Shown one piece after another: positions 6,993-16,800 of a stretch of DNA of 64,000 nucleotides. The notes under the pieces are model-generated. The model was not told the origin of the DNA, made no database searches, and saw only the letters and a program-made list of their open reading frames with translations. The translations under genes were made by a program, and so were the position numbers. Source of the stretch: Chitinophaga filiformis. GTDB taxonomy: Bacteria > Bacteroidota > Bacteroidia > Chitinophagales > Chitinophagaceae. The stretch covers positions 62,001-126,000 of the forward strand of contig NZ_FNBN01000006.1 of assembly GCF_900102545.1 (NCBI RefSeq), read 5' to 3'. Every line of letters starts with the position of its first letter. Positions within the stretch are counted from its first letter, which is position 1.

Positions 6993-9218
6993 TTATTCCG
7001 GCTTATACTGCAGGGAAGAAGGCGGCGCGGCCTGTTCCCCATTACCCCATTGCTTATTATGCGCTTCTCCCATCACTAATTTCAGTACTCCTCCCTTCAG
7101 CAGGGCCTCGTGTGTGAACCAGGGCACATTCAAGGGCTGGCCATTCAATGATGCCTGCTGGATGTATTTGTTCTTCGCAGAACTGCCCGGTGCAGATACA
7201 GTGAACACCTTACCATTTGACAAATTGATAGTCACTTCTTCAAATACAGGACTACCAATGTTATACACCGGTACGCCAGGCGTTACCGGACAGAAGCCCA
7301 TCATAGAGAATACCACGAAAGCCGTCATACCACCACCATCTTCATCACCGGGAATACCGAACAGGTTGTCTGTATACCAGGTATCCAGCAGCATGCGGAT
7401 GCGTTTTTGCGTCTTCCAGGGAGCCCCCATATAGTTATACAGGTAAGGGATATGGAAGCTGGGTTCATTCCCCATCACAAACTGTCCTACCAGGCCGGTA
7501 GCATCCGGAAAGGTATACCATAACTGGTACTTACTGCGACCCAGGCCCTCACGGAACAGCTGGTCCAATTTCTCTTCTGCCTTTGCACGGCCTCCCATCA
7601 GTTCAAACAGGCCATGCAGATCATGTTTTACATCCCAATTGTAAGTGTAGGCATTGTTCTCTGTGAAGTAATCACGTCCACCCTGACCACCTGAGAATTT
7701 AGGATCGAAGGGCTCTATCCAGTTACCGTCTGCATCTTTTGGCCACATAAACCCATGATCTGCACGGTATACATTTTTGTAGTTGGTAGCCCGTTTCAGG
7801 AAGAGAGCAGTATCTTCTGGTTTGCCCGCTGCTTTCGCCAGCTGCGCAATACACCAGTCATCATAACTGTTTTCCAGCGTTACCGCTACTGCCTGACGGC
7901 GTTCAAAACCATGTACAGCTTTCACGGTTTCCTTCTCTCCCGGTTTCAGTGCCGGCATATAGCCATGTTCATTGTAAAAGGAATCCAGTGAAGTGGCAGG
8001 ACCATTCTTCCATGGCAGCAGTGTAGCCTGCAGAGAATTCTTCTTCACACCCTCATAAGCCTTCTTTATATCAAAGTCCCTGATACCTTTGAACCAGGCG
8101 TCTGCAAACCATGCAGCAGCATGATTGCCTGTCATACAAGGATTATCACCCCATAGTATAGAGAAGGAAGGCATCCAGCCACTCTGCTCATACATGGTCA
8201 CATAAGAGCGGATCTTATCTGCTTCCATTTTAGGATTCAACAGGGTCTGTAATGGCTCCAGGGCGATATAAGTATCCCACAGCCAGTTATCCACATAAAA
8301 AGGTTTGTCGGAAGTGTGTACCTGGTGATCGTAGGCGCTGTAGTATTTGCCGTATTCGTTAATGTTCACCATTCGCTCATACGCACGGTACAGGGACGTG
8401 TAGAATACTCTCTTTTGCGCAGGAGTACCGCCTTTCACATTGATCTGATCCAGCACCTCCCAGGCCTTGAGTGCCTTGCTGGTAACAATGGCGACACCCC
8501 AGTCAGGGATTTCTTTCTGCAGGTTAGCCTTTGCCTGTTCAACACTTATGAAGGAGATACCATAACGCACATCCACCTGCTGGGCCTTATTACCGGTTGC
8601 TACAAAGAGATGTTTATTCTCGCCACGGTAGTTTGAACCTGTAATGTCTGTATTCAGCTCCGCATAAAAGTAAGCACTCATCCCACTGAAATTCTCTCTT
8701 CCGGTGATAACACGCTTTCCGCTGACAGACAGCTCGCCCTCATCATTAAGAATGCTGAATCGCAGCTGATGAGGTGTATTGCCGGCAAAGCGGATACTGA
8801 AATAACCACTGCGGGCAGCAGGGGAGAATTCCACATTATCAGTATCATCCAGGTAAACACTGTAGTTATAAGGCCTGGCTTCCTCCCTGTCAGATACCCG
8901 GGACTGCCGCCAGTTATTATCATTGATCTCTCCGGAGATGGGTAATAATCCAAACAGGCTCTCCTGGCGGTGAGAAGCGATCGTTAAGGGGAAATAGCTG
9001 ATCTCATCATCCAGCTGGTCCTTACGTCCGGGGAATACTCTTACCATACTGTTAGGCAGATACATAGCCGGACGGGTAGGTTCCAGTATGAGCCCTACGC
9101 TGCCGATAGTGGGATCTACATACGATACATTGCTGGTTCTGCGCGTTTGAGCCATGACCGCAGTGACCGATCCCAATAGCAAAATAGCTGTACTTATTAA
9201 GTGCCTGTAACTTTTCAT
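6993..9218 (-). CDS. Secreted GH92 glycosidase (alpha-mannosidase family)
   Basis: A 741-residue protein counted from the ATG at 9218, which opens a good signal peptide (MKSYRHLISTAILLLG... ending VMAQ) and is preceded by AAAAAGAA. A longer frame from 9248 adds ten residues without improving it. The rest fits GH92, exo-acting calcium-dependent alpha-mannosidases: YVDPTIGS near the N-terminus, SYDDWCIAQLAKAAGK in the catalytic domain, GFMWPKDADG, TENNAYTYNWDVKHD, GNEPSFHIPYLYNY and GDEDGGGMTAF near residue 645. GH92 enzymes trim alpha-mannose from glycoproteins or yeast mannan in the periplasm or at the cell surface. The gene is monocistronic, with terminators on both sides. Confidence 0.92.
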   Translation of the reverse strand: MKSYRHLISTAILLLGSVTAVMAQTRRTSNVSYVDPTIGSVGLILEPTRPAMYLPNSMVRVFPGRKDQLDDEISYFPLTIASHRQESLFGLLPISGEINDNNWRQSRVSDREEARPYNYSVYLDDTDNVEFSPAARSGYFSIRFAGNTPHQLRFSILNDEGELSVSGKRVITGRENFSGMSAYFYAELNTDITGSNYRGENKHLFVATGNKAQQVDVRYGISFISVEQAKANLQKEIPDWGVAIVTSKALKAWEVLDQINVKGGTPAQKRVFYTSLYRAYERMVNINEYGKYYSAYDHQVHTSDKPFYVDNWLWDTYIALEPLQTLLNPKMEADKIRSYVTMYEQSGWMPSFSILWGDNPCMTGNHAAAWFADAWFKGIRDFDIKKAYEGVKKNSLQATLLPWKNGPATSLDSFYNEHGYMPALKPGEKETVKAVHGFERRQAVAVTLENSYDDWCIAQLAKAAGKPEDTALFLKRATNYKNVYRADHGFMWPKDADGNWIEPFDPKFSGGQGGRDYFTENNAYTYNWDVKHDLHGLFELMGGRAKAEEKLDQLFREGLGRSKYQLWYTFPDATGLVGQFVMGNEPSFHIPYLYNYMGAPWKTQKRIRMLLDTWYTDNLFGIPGDEDGGGMTAFVVFSMMGFCPVTPGVPVYNIGSPVFEEVTINLSNGKVFTVSAPGSSAKNKYIQQASLNGQPLNVPWFTHEALLKGGVLKLVMGEAHNKQWGNGEQAAPPSSLQYKPE

Positions 9219-9257
9219 AAATTCTTTTTGAATGATCAGGACAGACAATGTACAAAT

Positions 9258-9293
9258 GAAAAAAGAGACTCCAAAACTGAAGTCTCTTTTTTC
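9258..9293 (-). terminator. Intrinsic terminator of the collagen-like lipoprotein gene
   Basis: GAAAAAAGAGACT (9258-9270) pairs perfectly with AGTCTCTTTTTTC (9281-9293) around a 10-base loop. The U-run forms part of the hairpin on the minus strand. It lies between the lipoprotein gene (ends 9310) and the GH92 start. Confidence 0.85.
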
Positions 9294-9309
9294 TAAGCTT
9301 TCTAAGTGA

Positions 9310-9897
9310 TTAGTCTTTCAGATGCAGGTAAGCCTTTACCTGTTTGTAGTCGTTCCAGTCAATTCCTGCAGCCTTACGTGCTTCGGTGCCACCAGGGATC
9401 AGTACATACCTGTATTGCTGGTATTTAACGCCGTTATCAGTAACTGTATTGAACGGTCCATTAGCGATCAGGGTGATCAGCTTAAGTGAATAAGACGCGT
9501 TAATACTGGCGCCGCTGAATGGGTTGGTGTAAGGCAAAGGAGCGATGTCCTTTTCGGCTTCGGAATAGGTGTTGATGAACACTTTAATATCGCCGGTAGA
9601 CAAGATCTCGTCTGTCAGTTTCTCAGCTTCGATATGTGCACCAAAAAAGATAGTATCCAGTTTACCGTTACCATCTGTATCGGTGTCTTCTGTAACGGCC
9701 TCGTATTCTACATCCAGCCAGTCAGAATAAATAATACCGGAAGTAGCATCTTCACCGTCGGCACCTTTAGGACCTGCAGGACCCGCAGGACCAGTTGCAC
9801 CGGTATCACCTTTAGGACCAGCAGCTCCATCCTTACCACATGCGCCAAATAAGCAGATTCCACATAACAACAAGGCGTACAAAGACATTTTTCTCAT
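9310..9897 (-). CDS. Collagen-like lipoprotein
   Basis: A 195-residue lipoprotein. The signal peptide ends in the lipobox LFGAC, with Cys20 as the lipidation site. Directly after it come ten uninterrupted Gly-X-Y triplets (Gly21-Asp50, for example GPKGDTGATGPAGPAGPKG). The remaining 145 residues form an Asp/Thr-rich globular part with no family I recognise; it includes GTEARKAAGIDWNDYKQVKAYLHLKD at the end, a pattern often seen after collagen stretches in Bacteroidota. Short bacterial collagen segments can trimerise, so a surface stalk is plausible. It lies 80 bp downstream of the last PorP gene on the same strand and ends at a strong terminator, so it may be the last gene of that operon or have its own promoter. 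Confidence 0.85.
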   Translation of the reverse strand: MRKMSLYALLLCGICLFGACGKDGAAGPKGDTGATGPAGPAGPKGADGEDATSGIIYSDWLDVEYEAVTEDTDTDGNGKLDTIFFGAHIEAEKLTDEILSTGDIKVFINTYSEAEKDIAPLPYTNPFSGASINASYSLKLITLIANGPFNTVTDNGVKYQQYRYVLIPGGTEARKAAGIDWNDYKQVKAYLHLKD

Positions 9898-9977
9898 GTT
9901 TCGATTTAGGTTTTAATTTTAAGTGTTAAAGTGATTTAATAAAAAGCGTTTCCGTTAAGGTTCGAATGCTCTTCCCG

Positions 9978-11018
9978 CTACCAGACATTACGCGGACACA
10001 AATCCGCAAAGCGATTCCCGATCATGATCCCTATCACGATCTCGTGAGAACCATGGCTGGCAATATTCAATCCTGAAGTAGTATAATCATAGGCATATCC
10101 CACGTTGAAAGTGGCGTTCACATTAATACCCAGCATGGCAGCAATACCATCCTTATGGCGGTAAGAAGCGCCTACCCATGCGCGGTCCTGGTATTGCAGT
10201 TTCGCATTCACATCAAAGCTCAGGGGCAGCGCAGTCACATATTTGATCATAACAGAAGGCAGCAGGCTCAGATCTTCATTTACCCACAAGCGATAACCCG
10301 CCGTACCAAACAGATGCGGTACCAGCTTTCCGCGATACACATTCTCCCCTACCACCTTTCCGTTATCAAAACCTATTGCAGATGGTACGATGTTCTGTGC
10401 AGAGATACCGGCAAAGTATTGTGATGAATACAGGTACAAACCAACACTCACATCCGGGCGCCACCTGCCCAACACGGTACTGCCTGCAATAGCCGGATCA
10501 GCGGGATTCTGAAATTCCAGCTTTGATGCATCGAGGGAGATGCGCTGCGCCCCGACAGATATACCTGCACTCAAACTGGTGCCCGGTGCGACACCAATGT
10601 GATGGGCATAAGTACCACTTATCGAAAACCTGTTCAGCGGTCCGGTACGATCATTCAGAATGGTAAGTCCTGCACCGGCATGCGACGCCGGCGCTGAATA
10701 AGACGCCCAGTATGCCTTGCCACGTGGATTCGATCCCTCCGGATTAAACCCCGTAGCTGATGCCTCCGGATAGTCTGTCTTGCTTAAGGGTCCATGCACT
10801 GTCAGGTAAGTCGTAACCGGACTACCATTCAGCCCTGCCCATTGATGCCGGTGACTGGCCTTCACATCCCAGTAGTTCTCAATACCCGCTACGGCAGGAT
10901 TGATAATGAACGTGTTCAGCACATACTGTGTATAGTGTGGTTGCTGCTGTGCCAATACCTGTACCGGCAAGACTACCAGTACAAGTATGATGACAGCTAT
11001 CATGCCCTTCAACTGCAT
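9978..11018 (-). CDS. PorP/SprF-family T9SS outer-membrane protein (second copy)
   Basis: A 346-residue beta-barrel with a signal peptide (1-23, ending VLAQ) followed by the family signature QQPHYTQYVLNTFIINPAVAGIENYWDVKASHRHQWAGLNG. PorP/SprF proteins sit in the outer membrane and act with T9SS cargo that carries the type-B C-terminal domain; SprF of Flavobacterium is needed to export the adhesin SprB. Strands continue to the C-terminus (HEIVIGIMIGNRFADLCPRNVW). The gene starts 3 bp after the PorE-like gene stops, so it is in the same operon. With the other PorP gene at 12807 it makes two barrels for two giant cargo proteins. Confidence 0.92.
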   Translation of the reverse strand: MQLKGMIAVIILVLVVLPVQVLAQQQPHYTQYVLNTFIINPAVAGIENYWDVKASHRHQWAGLNGSPVTTYLTVHGPLSKTDYPEASATGFNPEGSNPRGKAYWASYSAPASHAGAGLTILNDRTGPLNRFSISGTYAHHIGVAPGTSLSAGISVGAQRISLDASKLEFQNPADPAIAGSTVLGRWRPDVSVGLYLYSSQYFAGISAQNIVPSAIGFDNGKVVGENVYRGKLVPHLFGTAGYRLWVNEDLSLLPSVMIKYVTALPLSFDVNAKLQYQDRAWVGASYRHKDGIAAMLGINVNATFNVGYAYDYTTSGLNIASHGSHEIVIGIMIGNRFADLCPRNVW

Positions 11019-11021
11019 CCG

Positions 11022-12788
11022 TTACTGTTTTAAGATCCTCAATTCTATACGCCTGTTCAGTCTTCGTCCTTCCGGATTGTCTGATCCGTCAGCTAAAGTA
11101 TTTGGCGCTACAGGCCTTGTTGCACCATAGCCTTTGTACTGCAGGCGTTTCTTGTCAATGCCTTTGCTTACCAGGTAAGCCACACAATTCAATGCACGTT
11201 TTTCTGACAATCGCTGGTTGAAGGCAGCACTACCGGTATTATCCGTATGTGCGCTGATCTCTATTTCCATCTGCGGATGATCTTTCAGTAAGTCGACCAG
11301 TTTATCCAATGCAGGATGTGAAGCTGGTGTTACCTCAAACTCATTCAAACCATAGTAGATCTCCTGCATGGTGATGGCTGTATTCACAGGTGCACTCAGG
11401 ATAGTATCAGCTAAAGTCGGAGCAGGCTTTGTCACAACAACTACCGGTTCTTCCTTCACAGGAGGCGGTGGCGGAGCCAGATGCAGACTGAAAAGTTCCA
11501 GGCAGCATTCAGCGGAACGATCGGAAGAGAACCAGGCATCTTCCAGGATGTATTCAGATTTGCTACGACTGAAGAAATACATATCATCCTTCACATCATT
11601 CACAGGGTAGCCGAAGTTCACAGGTGTGTCCCACTTACCCAGGCTACCTTTTGCATAATAGAGGTCGAATCCACCCATGCCTGTTCTTCCATCACTGGCA
11701 AATACCAGTGTACCGGATGCAGGATGAAAGAAGGGTGCTTCCTCATTGGCGGCAGTATTAATAGCTGGTCCAAGATTCTGTACAGACAAAGGTTTGCCAC
11801 TGACATCCAGTTCTGCGGAATAGAGGTCATATCCTCCCGAACCGCCGGTCCTATCGCTTGCAAACAACAAATGACGACCATCCGCCATGATGAAAGGCTG
11901 TTGGGTATTAGCACCTGCAGCATTCACTATATCACTCAGTTTCACAGGCTCGCTCCATTTATCGCCTTCCTTGCGACTGGTATAGATAGCTGCGGATTTC
12001 CTACCATCCGCTACGGTCCATTGCGTCAGGTATAGCGTGTTACCATCTGCAGACAAACTGATTGCGCCCTGATGGGTTTTGGAAGGTTGTGGTATAAGCG
12101 CTTTACTGATGGCAGCAGCCACTGTATCTTTCGCCATGTAGATGCGGTTCACATAATTCGATTCTTTCGTTGAAGTGAACAGCAACTGATCACCCGCCCA
12201 TACAGGCGCATAGGTAGCGCCACCTGCATTGAGTACAGGCGACGCTTTCCTGATATGATAGTCGGACAGTTCTTTTTTCTGCAATTGCTCACGGATATAA
12301 GGCAGGTTACGTAACTCCTGCTCTGCCGCTGTACCGTATGTATCTTTCTGATTGTATTGCGACAGGAAAGTTTTGAATGCAGACGTGGCTGCATCATATT
12401 GTGCGATGGCACGTAAACTCTCTCCGTAATAATAGGCTGCCAATGGGAAGCGGGTACTATCAACCGCTACCACTTTACCAAACAAGGGTGCTGCCTTCGC
12501 AGGATCATGCAGACGGCGGTAACTATCTGCCAGCTGATAAGCAGCCTGTATTTCATCAGCAGCCGGTGCTGCCTTTGCAGAACCACCCGGCGCTGCATAA
12601 GGACTGTATACGCTCCTTGTATTTCCTTTAGTGTTCACGGCCAGGTACTTCTCATAATACAGGGATGCTGAATAATAATCTGCCTGTTTATAATAACTGT
12701 CCGCGGCCTTCAGATAACTTGCTTTATGTTGTGCCCATGCCAGCTGCATAGCGGCCAGGCCTATAACTGTCAGGAATAATTTCTTCAT
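11022..12788 (-). CDS. PorE-like TPR, beta-propeller and OmpA-domain protein
   Basis: 588 residues in three parts. After a signal peptide (ending AWAQ) come TPR-like helices (about 22-170), with AADSYYKQADYYSASLYYEKYL as the first. PD40/WD40-like blades follow at about 190-430 (FIMADGRHLLFASDRTGG, GTLVFASDGRTGMGGFDLYY). A Pro/Val-rich linker near 440 leads to a C-terminal OmpA domain (about 475-588) with IEISAHTDNTGS and NRRIEL, which binds peptidoglycan. The T9SS anchor PorE of Porphyromonas has a related order of domains, so this protein may tether the secretion complex to the cell wall. It lies between the two PorP/SprF genes with gaps of 18 and 3 bp. Unlike PorE it shows no lipobox. Confidence 0.88.
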   Translation of the reverse strand: MKKLFLTVIGLAAMQLAWAQHKASYLKAADSYYKQADYYSASLYYEKYLAVNTKGNTRSVYSPYAAPGGSAKAAPAADEIQAAYQLADSYRRLHDPAKAAPLFGKVVAVDSTRFPLAAYYYGESLRAIAQYDAATSAFKTFLSQYNQKDTYGTAAEQELRNLPYIREQLQKKELSDYHIRKASPVLNAGGATYAPVWAGDQLLFTSTKESNYVNRIYMAKDTVAAAISKALIPQPSKTHQGAISLSADGNTLYLTQWTVADGRKSAAIYTSRKEGDKWSEPVKLSDIVNAAGANTQQPFIMADGRHLLFASDRTGGSGGYDLYSAELDVSGKPLSVQNLGPAINTAANEEAPFFHPASGTLVFASDGRTGMGGFDLYYAKGSLGKWDTPVNFGYPVNDVKDDMYFFSRSKSEYILEDAWFSSDRSAECCLELFSLHLAPPPPPVKEEPVVVVTKPAPTLADTILSAPVNTAITMQEIYYGLNEFEVTPASHPALDKLVDLLKDHPQMEIEISAHTDNTGSAAFNQRLSEKRALNCVAYLVSKGIDKKRLQYKGYGATRPVAPNTLADGSDNPEGRRLNRRIELRILKQ

Positions 12789-12806
12789 GATGCAATAATT
12801 TTTTCT

Positions 12807-13814
12807 TTATAACCTTGGACAAACGAAATCACCTGCCGGTGTCTTCACTGATTTCCTGCCTATGAATGATAAGGATAGCTCAAAACTGTTAGAGCCCCTG
12901 GTGATCTTACCCAGGTCAGACGAGTTCACATCATAGCTCAGGCCCAGCATAAAGCTCTTGTAGCTAACACCGGTATACACAGAGAATGCATCTTTGAAAC
13001 GATAGTTCGCACCCAGCATCACATCTGTTTCAGCAGCAGCAGTATACTGTCCGTAAGCACCAAGCATCTTCTCCTGTGCTGATCCCTGTTTCATATACAA
13101 TACGTTTGGTGTGAGACTGAACAGTTCAGAGATCATCACCCTTACTCCTGCATGTGCAGTAGTACGCATTGGGATACGCGCATCTCCGGTAGCGCTGAAC
13201 TGATCACTTGGCCTGTTCAGGTGCATCACAGAGAAGCCGCCATACAGATTATATTTCTTACCTGGCTGCGCATCATAGTACAGTACTCCTGCCCCTGCAT
13301 CGAATGTAGCAGCAGACGTTTTGTTGAACATATCATTTGTTGCCTGTCCCGGATTATAACCGGTAATAGGATTCCACTGATCTCCAAAATGAAGTTTGGA
13401 CGGATCGAACCGGCGCTGTATCATGCCCATCTGGATACCAAACATCAACCTGTGCTGCTCAAATGCACCAAAGCGTACACCGCTGTAGGAAGCGCTTCCA
13501 TAAGCAGTGGTATAGTTATAACCTCCATCGCCTGCTTTCTGATTCAGCACACTGGCACCGAAGCTGATATTGCTGTTTGTATTCACCTCTCCCGCTATAC
13601 CATAAGTTTTAAAGGGACTGCTCACACTCCCCCATTGTGAACGATAGATAGCAGATACACGGTAATTACCATCAAACACACCTGTCAGTGCAGGATTCAA
13701 CCATGCAGGATATACATAGTAGCCAGAGAAGTGCGGGTCTGACTGCGCCTGCAGCTTTTTACCGGTAAGGCTCACCAGGGTCAGCATCAGCAATGCTTTG
13801 GTAAAAGTTCTCAT
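12807..13814 (-). CDS. PorP/SprF-family T9SS outer-membrane protein (first copy)
   Basis: A 335-residue beta-barrel. Signal peptide 1-23 (ending LQAQ), then SDPHFSGYYVYPAWLNPALTGVFDGNYRVSAIYRSQW, the N-terminal signature of the family. Typical later segments are YGIAGEVNTN, FGASVLNQKAGDGG and the C-terminal FELSLSFIG strand. The predicted role is to assist outer-membrane passage or anchoring of type-B cargo from the two genes directly upstream. It is clearly diverged from the second copy at 9978, so each may serve a different cargo. It follows the 1376-residue cargo gene by 48 bp and precedes the PorE-like gene by 18 bp. Confidence 0.92.
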   Translation of the reverse strand: MRTFTKALLMLTLVSLTGKKLQAQSDPHFSGYYVYPAWLNPALTGVFDGNYRVSAIYRSQWGSVSSPFKTYGIAGEVNTNSNISFGASVLNQKAGDGGYNYTTAYGSASYSGVRFGAFEQHRLMFGIQMGMIQRRFDPSKLHFGDQWNPITGYNPGQATNDMFNKTSAATFDAGAGVLYYDAQPGKKYNLYGGFSVMHLNRPSDQFSATGDARIPMRTTAHAGVRVMISELFSLTPNVLYMKQGSAQEKMLGAYGQYTAAAETDVMLGANYRFKDAFSVYTGVSYKSFMLGLSYDVNSSDLGKITRGSNSFELSLSFIGRKSVKTPAGDFVCPRL

Positions 13815-13862
13815 GATGTCAGCATTTTTTTATTGGTCAATGTTTTTTTGAAATTTGTTTGG

Positions 13863-16800
13863 TTATTGCACTATCACTACATATCCAGTCATCGGTGCAA
13901 ATCCATTCTTCAGTTGTATCACATAATAGTAAGTTGCCAGTGGTAAAGGATGTCCGTTCATCGTACCGTCCCAGGGAGTATTATAACCGGTGGATTGGAA
14001 CACACGTTGTCCATAACGATTGAAGATCTCTATCGTACAACCCGGGTAATCTGAAAGATTGCTTAGCACCCATGTATCATTGATACCATCTCCATTTGGA
14101 GAGAATGCATTTGGCACTTTTACAGGTTTGAATACTTTCACTGTCAGTTCATCATTCGCGGTACAACCACCCAGACCAGTCGCCGTCAGGGTATAGGTTG
14201 CATCATCCATCACAATCAACTGTGGTCTTAGTACATCAGGATTGTTAAGATTGTCAGCAGGCGTCCATCTAAAGCTTAGTCCTGTTTCATCATTCACGAC
14301 AGGTTTGAACTGCACCACTGTACCCTGCGTCACTACAAATGAAGGCCCTGCGTCAACAACAGGCTGTAAGTAGATCTTCACAGGAGAAGAGAATGGCTCA
14401 GACACACAACCAGCATTACTTGTCACCACCAGTTGTACGGTATAATCACCAGGGTCCTTATATCGTTTCACAGGATCAGCTACATCATCTGTACTACCTT
14501 CGCCAAAGTCCCATGCCCATGCACTGATCGTACCATTGGCAACAGTACTTTCATCTGCAAAGAAATTGTCTGTTCCCTGGCAGAGTGTATCAGGGGAAGC
14601 GGTAAAGGCTGCTACCGGACTATTGAAAAATGCGCTGAATGATTTAGTGGTATCATGTGTACAACCATAGGCAGATATAACAGACAACGTGATATCATAT
14701 TTACCTGCAGCAGCATAACGGTATGCAGGATTCGTAGCTGTGGAAGTACCAACACCATCACCGAAGTTCCACTGGTAGCTCAATGCAGATTGATCGCCTA
14801 CGGCAGATGTATTGGTGAATGCAGCAGTTCCTCCCGGTATACATACAGCCACCGGCAGGCGGAAATCAGCTACAGGCTGCGGATGTATTACCGTATTCTT
14901 TGTCACTGTATCACTGGTACAGCCATTATCGCTTACTACCGCTAGTTTCACTGCATATGTACCGCTACCTGCGTATAACTTGTCAAATGCAGCACCTGTA
15001 GGCTGTACATCTGTAGTACCATCTCCAAAACTCCAGTGCCAGGAGGTAATGGTACCACTGGCGATGGTGGATTGATCTGTGATCCTCACCGCAGCTCCCA
15101 GGCACACATCCGGGCTGACAATAAAGTCAGCACCCGGTGCAGGCAATACTGTGACGGTGGCGGTAACTGAATCCATACAACCATTGGTTGTAGTAAATAC
15201 ATACTCCACAGTGTGTGTTCCTGCCCCCGCGGCAGATGGATTGAAATTACCGGCATCATCAACATACGGGCCCCGGTAGATACCGGCCCCGGTCACGCCA
15301 TTCGTAACCCCGGCAAGCGCAATGGAGATAGCCCCCTTTACGCTTTCGCAAACAGCAGGTATGCTGGCATACGTCAGAACAGGCTTCACATTGAATGTGG
15401 CCGTTACAACAGTATCCTTCACACAACCGTTTACGGTCGTCACACTGTGCCGGATTTTATAGGAACCATAGTAGGTATAGGAATGTACAGGATCAGCTAA
15501 AGTCGATGTATTGGGATTGGCAGGCGTCGCATTGATATCTCCGAAATCCCATGCGTACGATGCCAGCGCCTGTCCGTCAGGAGTAGTGGATGTACTGGTA
15601 AAAAGTATCTGTTCTCCCTGCGAAATACAGTTCCGCGGGTAGGTAAAGGAAGCCACCGGCGCTGCATAGACGGTTACGGTCTTTTTCAGGGTATCACTCA
15701 CACATAGCTGGCTTACCTTTACCACCTGCTTTACAGTGTAGGTTTGGTAGTCTTTATAAACAGTTGTTGCAGCCGCATTAGTAGCATTGGTTTTTGTGTC
15801 GCCATTGCCAAAGTCCCAGTACCATTCTTTTACAGGAGCAGGCCCACCGTAAGTGGCATTGTCTGTAAAAGTCACGGTACTGCCAGCGCAGACTGCCGCA
15901 GGTGTTGCGGCAAAATCTGCTACCGGCTTGTTATATACTGTCAGGTTAAAGCTTGTATCTGCCACACAGCCATCTTCCGTAGCAACGGCATATTTCACTG
16001 TCTGCGTACCTATGTTTAGTCGCTGTCCTGGCTTTTGTACTGTTGAAATAATATTACCGGGGAATTCCCATCGCCATTGCGCCAGCTTATAACCATTACT
16101 GCTGTCCTTTCCGGCGAAGTAGGCAGTATCCAGCACACAGCCGGTAGGGAAACTGTAAGTAGCTACTGCATTGGGTTTCCCTTTTACCGTCACACTGAAA
16201 TTGATCTCCTCCGTGTTGTTACAGTTATCAATATGTGGAGCAGTAGAAAGCACCGTTATATCAAAGTAGCCGGCACTCGTAAACTGATAGGATTGCGGTA
16301 AAGTATATTGATAATACACCACACCATTTACCAGCAACTGTTTTGCCGGTGCAGGTGCATTTTGCAACACATCTGCTGCAGGTGTAATACCTGTGCCCAG
16401 TTTACTGAGCTGCCATTCCAGCTTTGTAGGTTGATAGGTCAGCAATACAGACAGATCCAGTGGTGTATTCACACAGGTAAACGTATGCACATCCTTTGTG
16501 GTATCTGCTTCGTTATGTATCTGCCCGATGGCATTCAGGTTATTGATAAATGTGCCCGCATTATAACCATAGCTTTCAAAATCTCCCAGACCATACGTGA
16601 TAGCGTTGAAAGCCGAATCACTCTGTACTGTACACTGTGCTGCTGCTGCCGGCCAGCGTTTTACAACAACAGTATATCCCGGCAGATTGGGATGTGGATA
16701 AGTAACGTCAAATGTCTGGCTGCCATCCACTGTGAGTGATTTCATTCCGTTGTCAGGGATCACTAGCAGCAATCCATTGATCTCAATCTTCTCTACATTG

